Positions 7,108 through 13,565 of a stretch of DNA of 13,565 nucleotides are shown piece by piece. The stretch's first letter is position 1. Each line of letters starts with the position of its first letter. Under the pieces are notes generated by a model. It was not told the DNA's origin. It made no database searches and saw only the letters and a list, made by a program, of their open reading frames with translations. The stretch is from assembly GCA_047972415.1 (NCBI GenBank), contig JBKEAN010000035.1, positions 1 to 13,565 of the forward strand, written 5' to 3'. A program made the translations under genes and the position numbers. The DNA comes from Mangrovibacterium sp047972415. Lineage in GTDB: Bacteria > Bacteroidota > Bacteroidia > Bacteroidales > Prolixibacteraceae.

Positions 7108-8874
7108 TTAATCGTGAGACAGGGTTCGTACAAAATTACGATAATTTGAAAACACCTTGGCGCGCGAAATAAATCCCAGGTATTTGCCATTGTCCAACAC
7201 CGCCAAATTAAAACGGCCGGAGCTTTCAAATTTTTCAGCAACTTTAAGCATGGTATCGCGCGGCGAAATATAATGCTCGGGCATGTACATCAAATCTTTT
7301 ACATAGACCTTGTCGTAAAGCTCGTGGTTAAAAATAATTTCGCGAATATCGTCCATTTTCACCATCCCGCGCATTACCCCTTCTGCATCCACCACAGGGA
7401 ACAGGTTCCGTTTCGATTTGGCAATAATTTTCGTTAAATCGCCCAAAGTCGCATCGGGTGGAACAATGGCGAAGTCGGTCTCAATCAGTTCTTTTACAGC
7501 CATAAAATGCAGCACCGCCTTGTCCTTGTGGTGGGTAACAAGTTCGCCTTTTCGGGCCAGTGCTTTGGTATAAATCGAATAGGGTTCGAACCCCATAATG
7601 GTAACGTACGATGCAATTGCCGCAATAATCAAGGGAAAAAACAACTGGTAGCCACCGGTAATTTCGGCCGTGAGGAAGATTCCAAGCAAAGGAGCGTGCA
7701 TTACACCAGCCATCATCGCTCCCATACCCGCCAGCGCAAAGTTGTCAATTGGCAGGTTCAACCCCAACGACAGGTTGAAAAAACTAGCAACCAAATAGCC
7801 GGTAATGGCACCAACAAACAATGTGGGGGCAAAAATACCGCCAACGCCACCGCTGGCCGTTGTAGCAGTCATGGCTATTACTTTTACAAAAACCAGTATC
7901 AGCAAAAAGATGACGATAAACCACGGCGAATCCTTCAGGTTAAAAAACAGTGAGCTATCAAGCAAATCGGGGCCCAGGCCGTTAAATATTTTATTGATGC
8001 TATCATAACCTTCGCCCCAAAGTGGTGGAAAAATAAAAATGCACAAACCAAGAATGGCACTACCAATTACGATTTTATAAACCGTCTTCCTTATTCGTCT
8101 GAACCGGCGTTCGATATACATTGTCATGCGGGTAAAGTACAGCGAAATAAACCCGGAAAAAACACCCAAAAACAAGTAAAACGGAACGTTTACCGTATCG
8201 AACGAATTAACCAACTCGAAATTAAACAGGGCTGCATTGCCCATAAAGTAATAAGCTAAAACAGCGGCTGTAATTCCTGAAATCAGCAAAGGGATCAACG
8301 AGGCCATCGTCAAATCAAGCATCAACACCTCGAGCGTAAATACAATACCGGCCAGCGGAGCTTTAAAAATGCCGGCAACAGCACCAGTTGCACCACACCC
8401 GAGCATCAGCATGGTTTGGGCGTGGTTCAGGTTGAAAAAACGGGCCAGGTTTGAACCGATAGCCGAGCCGGTTAAAACAACCGGGGCTTCAGCTCCCACT
8501 GAGCCGCCAAACCCAATGGTGAAACTACTGGTAATCATACTCGAAAAAGTATTGTGGCGCTTTAAAATCCCTTTATTCAGACTGATAGCCCCCAGTACTT
8601 TTGATACGCCATGGCTCAGATCGTCTTTAATTAAAAACTTCACTATCAGCACGGTAATTGTTATCCCGATCAGCGGCGAAGCTAAATAAAGGTAGTTAAC
8701 CGACGAACGTTCCAGGTTCGACACCCAAAAATCACCAATCAGGTGAATCATGTGTTTCAGGGTAAGTGCGGCAAGCCCGCAAACAATTCCAATCAACAAA
8801 CTTAACCAGTAAACCCTTCTCGACTCGGAAATCCGGTTAAAAAGAAGGAGCACTTTGTTTTGAAAATCTATCAT
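7108..8874 (-). CDS. CLC-family chloride channel/transporter with C-terminal CBS pair
   Basis: A 588-residue inner-membrane protein that moves chloride or similar anions. Residues 1-440 form the CLC core; two CBS domains follow at about 458-515 and 525-580 and usually bind adenine nucleotides for regulation. Signature segments seen: LSHGVSK (86-92) at the first selectivity-filter site, GGSVGAEAP (123-131) with the gating glutamate E129, GGVGGIFAP (342-350), and Y409 in GGYQLFFP for the filter tyrosine. Two key positions differ from the E. coli exchanger: His88 appears at the central Ser of the GSGIP motif, and LEVL (181-184) puts Val183 at the internal proton-glutamate site, as in CLC channels. 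Coupling to protons may therefore be lost or altered (inference). It starts with ATG at 8874, is a single-gene unit and ends at a strong terminator. There is no fluoride-type GNNL filter and I recognise no fluoride riboswitch in the leader. Confidence 0.93.
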   Translation of the reverse strand: MIDFQNKVLLLFNRISESRRVYWLSLLIGIVCGLAALTLKHMIHLIGDFWVSNLERSSVNYLYLASPLIGITITVLIVKFLIKDDLSHGVSKVLGAISLNKGILKRHNTFSSMITSSFTIGFGGSVGAEAPVVLTGSAIGSNLARFFNLNHAQTMLMLGCGATGAVAGIFKAPLAGIVFTLEVLMLDLTMASLIPLLISGITAAVLAYYFMGNAALFNFELVNSFDTVNVPFYLFLGVFSGFISLYFTRMTMYIERRFRRIRKTVYKIVIGSAILGLCIFIFPPLWGEGYDSINKIFNGLGPDLLDSSLFFNLKDSPWFIVIFLLILVFVKVIAMTATTASGGVGGIFAPTLFVGAITGYLVASFFNLSLGLNLPIDNFALAGMGAMMAGVMHAPLLGIFLTAEITGGYQLFFPLIIAAIASYVTIMGFEPYSIYTKALARKGELVTHHKDKAVLHFMAVKELIETDFAIVPPDATLGDLTKIIAKSKRNLFPVVDAEGVMRGMVKMDDIREIIFNHELYDKVYVKDLMYMPEHYISPRDTMLKVAEKFESSGRFNLAVLDNGKYLGFISRAKVFSNYRNFVRTLSHD

Positions 8875-9162
8875 AAATCAACTTCTGTTATTGCGATTTA
8901 CATTTCTGACACATAAGCCGGCACCTGATTGGAGCCTTTCCTGTCCGGCAGAAAACAGCATGTCCTGTTCGTTTATTCAACCACACAGCAAAGTAACTAA
9001 AAGCAATCCATCAAACGGATCAGTTTGGGCAAAAGGTAACCTATTGTTCACGCTTCAATCGGAGTTCTAAAAACCAAATCCATTTCAGCCTGCAAGTTAC
9101 CTGCCTTGTTCCAAGACCACGCCGGCAGCAAAGTTCGCTCAGGTTTGATGAATAACAAAAAC
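8875..9162. other. CLC leader and upstream intergenic region
   Basis: 288 bases between the CLC start and the PBP stop, both genes on the - strand. It contains a candidate CLC promoter (TTACTTTG on -, 8989-8996, one mismatch to TAnnTTTG) and a leader of about 107 bases with a short inverted repeat (AACAG/CTGTT around 8953-8970) and GCCGG/CCGGC arms. No riboswitch class is recognised. No PBP terminator with a T-run was found. Confidence 0.45.
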
Positions 9163-11562
9163 CTACTTTTTCTTCTTAAAAATATCTTTAATCGATTCCC
9201 ATACTTTTTTCTTTCCGGGCTGCTCTCGGCGCTGTTTTTCTGTGGGTTGAGCCTCTTCCCGATCGCGTTTTTTAAAGATTGTCCCAATTAGGTCGCCAAT
9301 TGATTCGGGAGGAGGAGCATCGAGATAAGGCGAAGCCGAAAGCTGCGCCAACAGCTCGGGCGTTGGTTCGCGGAACGAAACCGATTGCCATTTGCTGTAT
9401 TTGGGGTTTTGATACATTTTACCGTAAAATTTGCCCACAATTGGCAATGCCATGTAAGCCCCCTGTCCGTATTTGATAGTCCGGAACCGAACTGCCGGAT
9501 CATCGGCGCCAACCCAGCAACCACTTACCTGGCGCGGGTTAAACCCAATAAACCAACCATCGGTTTGGTCCTGGGTAGTTCCAGTTTTTCCGGCAAAGTG
9601 GCCGCCTACCTGATACACATTGCGGATAGATGCCCCGGTTCCGCTATCGATAACCGACTCGAGCATACGAACAATGGCACGGCAATTCTGCGGGTCGAGC
9701 GAGGTTTGTACCGCCCGGGGTTTTTCGAAGCGGGCAAGCACTTCCCCTTGAATATCTTCAATTTCAACTAAATAATGCGGGGCAATATAAACACCATCGT
9801 TCAGGATGGTGGCATAAGCCGAAACCATTTCCTTCAAACTAATAGACGAAACCCCCAATGCCAGCGAGGGAAATTCGGGGAGATCGGATGTAATACCCAG
9901 TTCGCGGGCGGTTTCAATCACTTCGCCAATGCCGGTTTGCATCAGCACTTCAACAGCTACCGTATTTACCGATTCGGACAAAGCTCCCTGCATGGAATAA
10001 TAGCCAGTGTAGTCGCCATGCGAGTTCTGGGGCGACCAGTCCTGATAATCGCTGTAAACTTTACGTTCGTTGGCAAAATAATCATCTGCTTTTAACCCAT
10101 GCTGAAGGGCCGATAAATAAACAAACGGTTTAAACGTTGAGCCAACCTGGCGGGCAGCATTTACGTGGTCGTATTTCAGGTACCGAAAATCAATGCCTCC
10201 CACCCATGCCTTCACTTCGCCGGTTGAGGGCTCAACACTAAGAAAACCAGCATTCAACAGGCGCAGGTAGTGTTTCACCGAGTCGAGTGGTGTACAGTTC
10301 GTTTGCTTGTCGCCGCCCCAGCCAAACAAAACCATATCGCGTTTTTTGCCAAACTCGGACATGATTTCGGCTTCGGATTTCCCGGCTGCCTTTAACTTTC
10401 GGTATCGTTCGGATTGATAAACAGCACGTTGCACCACCGATTCTTTTGTACCCCAAGGCTCCTTGCCCTTCCAGTGTTCGTCGAAAACGGTTTGTAAGTT
10501 GGCCATATATTCTTTTACCGCTTGTTCGGCATAGCGCTGAAAATCGAAATTTACAGTGGTTTTTACTTTTAAACCATCGGTGTACAGGTTGAAGGGTTCG
10601 CCGTTTTCTTTGGTATTGTTCCGGCACCATTCGAGCAGTTCCGGTTTAAGCATTTCAAGGAAATAAGGTGCTGGCCCTTCGTTGTATGAGATGCGTGTAT
10701 AATTTAAATTCAGCGGTTTACCCTGAAAAACTTTACCCTGCGCTTCGGTCAGAAAATTATTTTTTACCATTTGCCCAATCACCACATTGCGGCGTTCTCT
10801 GGAACGTTCGGGGTTCAGGCGCGGATTAAATGCATTATTCGCTTTTAACAGCCCAACTAACACCGCAGCCTCGTCAACCGTCAGGTTTTGAGGGCTTTTA
10901 CTAAAGAAGCGTTCGGCAGCCACTTCAATCCCAAAAATATTTTCGCTAAACGGAACGGTATTCAGGTAGAGTGTCAGGATTTCTTCTTTGGTATAAATCC
11001 GCTCCAGTCGGTACGCAATAATTGACTCGCGCAGCTTATTTACCGGCATCGAAAATGCCCCGAGATTGTTCCTCGGAAACAGGTTTTTTGCAATTTGCTG
11101 GCTCAATGTGCTTCCTCCACCCGAGCTGTGGTCCTGCAACAACACCGACTTGAAAAACACCCGCATGAGCGCAATCTCGTCGACCCCGCGGTGCTCGTAA
11201 AAACGGCTGTCCTCGGTAGCCACTAATGCATTGATTACGTTGGGCGAAATTTCTTCGTACTGCACATTACTCCTATTTTCGACATAATAGCGCCCCAACA
11301 GTTTTCCCTCGGCCGAATAGACTTCCGATGCCGACGGATTTTTTATTTCGTGCAACTGTGCCGTACTGGGTACATAGCCTAAAAAACCGAGATAGACCGC
11401 CATGAAAAACAGGGCAAAAAGTATCAGCCCGATACCACCAAGTTTCAGAAAAAACACGAGGAACCGACGTCCCGGCGACATCTTTTTACCTGACTTTTTT
11501 CTTTTTGTCGATTTGGATTTTGATTTGCTTCCCGATTTTGGCGATGGCTTTGTTACTGGCAT
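9163..11562 (-). CDS. Class A penicillin-binding protein (PBP1A-type glycosyltransferase/transpeptidase)
   Basis: This bifunctional peptidoglycan synthase polymerises lipid II and cross-links the stem peptides in the periplasm. Seen (799 aa): a Lys/Ser-rich cytoplasmic tail (1-33), one membrane anchor (about 34-58), and a GT51 domain with ATEDSRFYEHRG (catalytic E117), GGGSTLSQQIAKNLF (148-162), KLRESIIAYRLE (176-187) and the second glutamate region GIEVAAERFF (211-220). The transpeptidase has the S-x-x-K motif S475-TFK478, S531-V-N533, and K659-T-G in GKTGTTQDQTDGWFIGF. A basic tail ending IFKKKK follows. All motifs are intact and the length fits the family. It starts with ATG at 11562; a perfect -7 box lies about 124 bases upstream. 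It is probably a single-gene unit. PBP1A versus PBP1B/2a naming is inferred from overall layout, so no symbol is assigned. Confidence 0.95.
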   Translation of the reverse strand: MPVTKPSPKSGSKSKSKSTKRKKSGKKMSPGRRFLVFFLKLGGIGLILFALFFMAVYLGFLGYVPSTAQLHEIKNPSASEVYSAEGKLLGRYYVENRSNVQYEEISPNVINALVATEDSRFYEHRGVDEIALMRVFFKSVLLQDHSSGGGSTLSQQIAKNLFPRNNLGAFSMPVNKLRESIIAYRLERIYTKEEILTLYLNTVPFSENIFGIEVAAERFFSKSPQNLTVDEAAVLVGLLKANNAFNPRLNPERSRERRNVVIGQMVKNNFLTEAQGKVFQGKPLNLNYTRISYNEGPAPYFLEMLKPELLEWCRNNTKENGEPFNLYTDGLKVKTTVNFDFQRYAEQAVKEYMANLQTVFDEHWKGKEPWGTKESVVQRAVYQSERYRKLKAAGKSEAEIMSEFGKKRDMVLFGWGGDKQTNCTPLDSVKHYLRLLNAGFLSVEPSTGEVKAWVGGIDFRYLKYDHVNAARQVGSTFKPFVYLSALQHGLKADDYFANERKVYSDYQDWSPQNSHGDYTGYYSMQGALSESVNTVAVEVLMQTGIGEVIETARELGITSDLPEFPSLALGVSSISLKEMVSAYATILNDGVYIAPHYLVEIEDIQGEVLARFEKPRAVQTSLDPQNCRAIVRMLESVIDSGTGASIRNVYQVGGHFAGKTGTTQDQTDGWFIGFNPRQVSGCWVGADDPAVRFRTIKYGQGAYMALPIVGKFYGKMYQNPKYSKWQSVSFREPTPELLAQLSASPYLDAPPPESIGDLIGTIFKKRDREEAQPTEKQRREQPGKKKVWESIKDIFKKKK

Positions 11563-11685
11563 ACACTTCTTCTTTCTGAGTAGTTTTTTCAGCCTTGCAT
11601 AAAAACCGTTTCGAATTGTTTGACGCTTCGCCTTTTATACTGATGGTTTTTTTGCAAGCTCCTATTCGTGGTTAAAAAGGACAGC

Positions 11686-11693
11686 CAAAACTA
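11686..11693 (-). promoter_or_regulatory. Candidate -7 element for the PBP gene
   Basis: On the - strand TAGTTTTG matches TAnnTTTG exactly, implying a leader of roughly 115-120 bases to the ATG at 11562. No convincing TTG -33 box lies 17-21 bases upstream, so confidence is modest. Confidence 0.35.
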
Positions 11694-11793
11694 ATGATTA
11701 TTAGGAATTCTGATTGTGTATTTTGGGGTACAGGTACAAAACTTTTCAATAAAATAATTGCCTTTTCAAGAATGTGGATACTCGCCTGTTACC

Positions 11794-12003
11794 CTAAAAA
11801 TTCAGTTTTCCCTGGGTATCGCCGGCTTTTGCCAACTGATACTCTTCCACAATTTGATCGATCGTCATCAGGCATTTTCCGCAACTGGTCCCGGCCCGTG
11901 TGGCATATTGAATATCCGACACATCCAGTGCTCCCTTTTTCAGCTCATTAATGATTTCCTGCTCCGAAACCATGTTACAAATACATACCAAGCGATTACT
12001 CAT
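11794..12003 (-). CDS. Bfd-like [2Fe-2S] protein
   Basis: A 69-residue small iron-sulfur protein of the bacterioferritin-associated ferredoxin / NirB-type Fer2_BFD family. Seen: C7-x-C9 near the N-terminus (LVCICNMV) and C41-x2-C44 (GTSCGKC), the four-cysteine pattern that binds the cluster. The helical stretch VSEQEIINELKKGALDVSDIQYATRAG between them is typical of the fold. Known Bfd passes electrons to ferric iron stored in bacterioferritin; free-standing relatives can serve other redox partners. No bacterioferritin gene is in the window, so the partner is unknown. I chose the ATG at 12003 over a TTG two codons earlier. The gene begins 33 bases after the HD hydrolase stop on the same strand, so the two may be cotranscribed; TGATTTTG just upstream could alternatively be a weak own promoter. 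Confidence 0.88.
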   Translation of the reverse strand: MSNRLVCICNMVSEQEIINELKKGALDVSDIQYATRAGTSCGKCLMTIDQIVEEYQLAKAGDTQGKLNF

Positions 12004-12036
12004 GCTCAATAACTAAACATCTATTTTTCAACAAAA

Positions 12037-12834
12037 TCAAGCTCTCTCCTTTCCGGTCAGCTTATTTTCAACAAATAGGCGCATCACACGGTAGGCATCA
12101 ATAATATCGTCGCGTTTGCTCAGCGAATCGTACAACTTCCGGATAAGTTGCTTGTCGCTTACCACGGCGAAGCTGGCTTTGAAATTGAGATCATAAACCA
12201 TAGACATCAAAAAAAGTTTAAAATCGGTCAGGGAGTGTAGGTCTTTCTTGTTGACACATTTTCCGGCGGCAAGCGACTTAATTACAGCATCAGTTACACC
12301 AGGTATTTTGGGCAAATTATAATGAACGCCGGTTAAACCGAAACTTCCGTCGCGTTTTAACAGCGATACCGCTAGTTCCCAATTATCAAGTTTATCGGCA
12401 TCGCGAAGAATTTGTCCCATCAATGCCGTTTTCTTATCGTTTGCCGTAAACGTCAATTTATTGTGATTACCAACAGATTGCAGCAATACCTGCTGGTCGT
12501 ATTCATTCATCGCCTTAAAGAAATCTGCTTCCTGAATCATGCTGACACTTAAAGCGGCATGATCTTCGGTTTGCGAATCGTCGAAACTTTTATATTTCTC
12601 AAATTGAGCGAAACGGCCCACATCGTGCAATAGGCCGGTCAAGCCCGCAAAATCTTGTTCATCCGGTTCCAAGTTTATCGCTGCAGCAAGCTGTTTGCAC
12701 CTGGCCGATACCCGTTCCGAATGCTCCTTCTTCATGTGTAAGTTCTCCGCGACAGCAAAATCAGCAGCTTTCACGTATTTGTGTATCACTTGTCCGAAGA
12801 ACTTAATACCCTCTTCAATATTTATTTCACTCAT
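12037..12834 (-). CDS. HD-domain metal-dependent phosphohydrolase, substrate unknown
   Basis: A 265-residue soluble protein. The HD superfamily pattern is visible: H38 (KEHSERV), the doublet H70-D71 in GLLHDVGRF, further metal-site candidates H92 (EDHAALS) and H124 (GNHNK), and D145/D147 in LRDADKLDN. The H...HD...H...H...D order fits an HD hydrolase that may bind two metals. No GYP motif (so not a c-di-GMP phosphodiesterase of the HD-GYP class), no second catalytic domain, no signal peptide. The C-terminal 100 residues are helical and resemble the tail of uncharacterised HD proteins. I chose ATG at 12834 because the upstream in-frame TTG at 12858 overlaps the -7 promoter box. Bfd follows 33 bases downstream. 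The substrate cannot be read from the sequence; nucleotides or nucleotide second messengers are family-level possibilities. Confidence 0.85.
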   Translation of the reverse strand: MSEINIEEGIKFFGQVIHKYVKAADFAVAENLHMKKEHSERVSARCKQLAAAINLEPDEQDFAGLTGLLHDVGRFAQFEKYKSFDDSQTEDHAALSVSMIQEADFFKAMNEYDQQVLLQSVGNHNKLTFTANDKKTALMGQILRDADKLDNWELAVSLLKRDGSFGLTGVHYNLPKIPGVTDAVIKSLAAGKCVNKKDLHSLTDFKLFLMSMVYDLNFKASFAVVSDKQLIRKLYDSLSKRDDIIDAYRVMRLFVENKLTGKERA

Positions 12835-12855
12835 ATCGTAGTTTTCGCAATGAAG

Positions 12856-12863
12856 CAAAAATA
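12856..12863 (-). promoter_or_regulatory. -7 element for the HD hydrolase (and possibly bfd)
   Basis: TATTTTTG on the - strand is an exact TAnnTTTG match, giving a leader of about 15 bases to the ATG at 12834. A TTTG lies only 15 bases upstream (12879-12882) and a TTG 23 bases upstream (12887-12889), so the -33 element is uncertain. Confidence 0.45.
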
Positions 12864-12955
12864 AACGATTTGGGCAGGCAAACTCTCAATCGGATACACG
12901 AATTATTAACAAAAAGCAACTCATTACCAATAGACGAAGTTTTTTTGGTTTTCGC

Positions 12956-12984
12956 TTGCAAGAACGAATGTTTTGTTATTTTTG
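12956..12984 (+). promoter_or_regulatory. Promoter of tRNA-Arg
   Basis: TTG (12956-12958), an 18-base spacer and TATTTTTG (12977-12984) match the Bacteroidetes consensus TTG-N17-20-TAnnTTTG. The tRNA 5' end follows 10 bases later. Confidence 0.6.
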
Positions 12985-12994
12985 CAGCGCTTTT

Positions 12995-13066
12995 GGTCCC
13001 CTAGTTCAATGGATAGAATTTCAGATTCCGGTTCTGACGATATGGGTTCGAGTCCCGTGGGGATCA
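12995..13066 (+). tRNA. tRNA-Arg (anticodon CCG)
   Basis: A full cloverleaf can be drawn. Acceptor GGTCCCC (12995-13001) pairs with GGGGATC (13059-13065) with one G-T pair. The D arm is GTTC/GAAT, anticodon stem TCAGA/TCTGA, loop TTCCGGT with anticodon CCG at 13028-13030, variable loop CGAT, T stem ATGGG/CCCGT and T loop TTCGAGT. The discriminator is A13066. CCA is not encoded, so it must be added after transcription. It reads the CGG codon. Confidence 0.95.
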
Positions 13067-13084
13067 CTTGGTCAATTTGTCTGC

Positions 13085-13119
13085 ACAGGGGTATGATTTG
13101 TCTACCCCTGTACTTTTTT
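13085..13119 (+). terminator. Rho-independent terminator of tRNA-Arg
   Basis: ACAGGGGTA (13085-13093) and TACCCCTGT (13103-13111) form a perfect nine-base stem around a nine-base loop. It is followed by six T residues (13114-13119), 18 bases past the tRNA. Confidence 0.88.
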
Positions 13120-13172
13120 AGATTTATAGGATGTCCAATTTCGCTTGACCTTTCAAGATTTAGCTCTTTGTT

Positions 13173-13193
13173 GAACTAAACCCGCATTGCGGG
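13173..13193 (+). other. GAAC tetranucleotide followed by a short perfect hairpin, possible mobile-element end
   Basis: GAAC (13173-13176) is followed four bases later by CCCGC-ATT-GCGGG (13181-13193), a perfect five-base stem with a three-base loop and no T-run. It lies between the tRNA terminator and the recombinase start. IS91-family elements insert next to GAAC/CAAG and have hairpins near their ends, so this could be a left boundary. It could equally be a leader hairpin of the recombinase mRNA. Confidence 0.3.
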
Positions 13194-13272
13194 AGCTTAT
13201 TTATCACCTAAAGTAGGAATAATTGGTGGTATGTTCTGATTTTGCTGCTTATAAATTGTAAAACAAATTAGT

Positions 13273-13565
13273 ATGAGCAGAAAATCCTACCTGGAGCAGG
13301 CCTGTGAGGCTGTTCCCGAGTTTCAAACCATCAGCGAAAAGTTCCTTCGCAAGTACACCATTGCCGGTAAATCCGAATCGTGTACGCGCAATTACCTGAT
13401 GCAAATTTCCAAGATGGTGCTGCATTTTGGGTGTTCACCCCTGGAACTGTCGATTGACCAAATGGAGGAGTACCTCTTTCATATCCGCCAGAACGAGAAA
13501 CCCAGCATGAGCTCTTTCAAACACTTGGTGTACGGCTTGCGCACCTTGTTTTCGATGTTCAAAAA
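13273..13565 (+). CDS. Tyrosine recombinase/integrase, N-terminal part (cut by window end)
   Basis: The window holds 97 codons from ATG 13273, and the frame is still open at the edge. The visible part matches the SAM-like core-binding domain of tyrosine recombinases: a helix with FLRKYTIAGKSESCTRNYL (residues 24-42), then QISKMVLHFG, LSIDQMEEYLFHIRQ and SMSSFKHLVYGLRTLF. The catalytic Arg-His-Arg-Tyr domain would lie beyond the window. Very similar N-termini occur, to my knowledge, in Bacteroidetes recombinases encoded next to IS91-type transposases, so this may be the first gene of such an element; that is recall-based inference. Alternatively it is the integrase of an island inserted at the tRNA, although its start only 206 bases past the tRNA 3' end and the intervening terminator do not decide this. 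There is no strong ribosome binding site. Confidence 0.85.
   Translation, partial: MSRKSYLEQACEAVPEFQTISEKFLRKYTIAGKSESCTRNYLMQISKMVLHFGCSPLELSIDQMEEYLFHIRQNEKPSMSSFKHLVYGLRTLFSMFK

Noticed and set aside
8875..8990. Fluoride riboswitch in the CLC leader
   Set aside because: I could not find the conserved core of that class, and the protein has chloride-type rather than fluoride-type CLC features.
9141..9164. Inverted repeat AGGTTT/AAACCT at the PBP stop as a terminator
   Set aside because: Only a six-base AT-rich stem with a long loop, overlapping the stop codon and not followed by a T-run on the - strand.
12835..12858. TTG start eight codons upstream for the HD protein
   Set aside because: The TTG overlaps the exact -7 element at 12856-12863, so it would be upstream of the transcript.
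12973..13179. 68-codon open frame on + across the tRNA
   Set aside because: It overlaps the tRNA-Arg, its promoter and its terminator; those explain the sequence.

Overview
The window looks like chromosomal DNA of a Bacteroidetes bacterium, probably of the Marinilabiliales/Prolixibacteraceae type. Four things point there: a hybrid two-component system with the double-propeller architecture typical of the phylum, a serine hydroxymethyltransferase ending in LFAW, Bacteroidetes-type promoters (-7 TAnnTTTG with an upstream TTG/TTTG), and almost no Shine-Dalgarno sequences before starts. The phylum is a firm inference from the sequence; the family-level guess is weaker.

Layout. (1) 94-4134 (+): a 1346-residue hybrid two-component sensor/AraC regulator (HTCS) with its own promoter. 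(2) 4165-4518 (-): a small HTH protein convergent with it. Its upstream side is an AT-rich 500-bp gap holding a degenerate 21-bp tandem array (4557-4787), a REP-like palindromic dispersed repeat (4787-4917) and the glyA terminator. (3) 5020-6300 (-): glyA. (4) 6301-6631: divergent intergenic region with a perfect hairpin plus T-run facing + that terminates no visible gene. (5) 6632-7024 (+): a four-helix membrane protein of unknown function, convergent with (6) 7108-8874 (-): a CLC chloride transporter/channel with two CBS domains; a strong hairpin terminator lies between them. (7) 9163-11562 (-): a class A penicillin-binding protein (PBP1A type). (8) 11794-12003 (-): a Bfd-like [2Fe-2S] protein, directly downstream of (9) 12037-12834 (-): an HD-domain hydrolase. 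(10) 12995-13066 (+): tRNA-Arg(CCG) with promoter and terminator. (11) 13273 to the window end (+): the N-terminal part of a tyrosine recombinase, the likely edge of a mobile element.

Most genes are housekeeping or single units and do not form one pathway: polysaccharide sensing, one-carbon metabolism, ion transport, cell-wall synthesis, iron-sulfur/iron handling and translation. HD and bfd are the only plausible two-gene operon. I see no complete defence, secretion or biosynthetic system. The signals that most merit a second look are the 21-bp array beside the HTH gene, the CLC with Val at the proton-glutamate position, the orphan terminator upstream of the membrane protein, and the recombinase/hairpin boundary next to the tRNA. 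Three coding starts (HTCS, HD, Bfd) were moved from an upstream in-frame TTG to an internal ATG; for HTCS and HD a -7 promoter element touches or follows the TTG.
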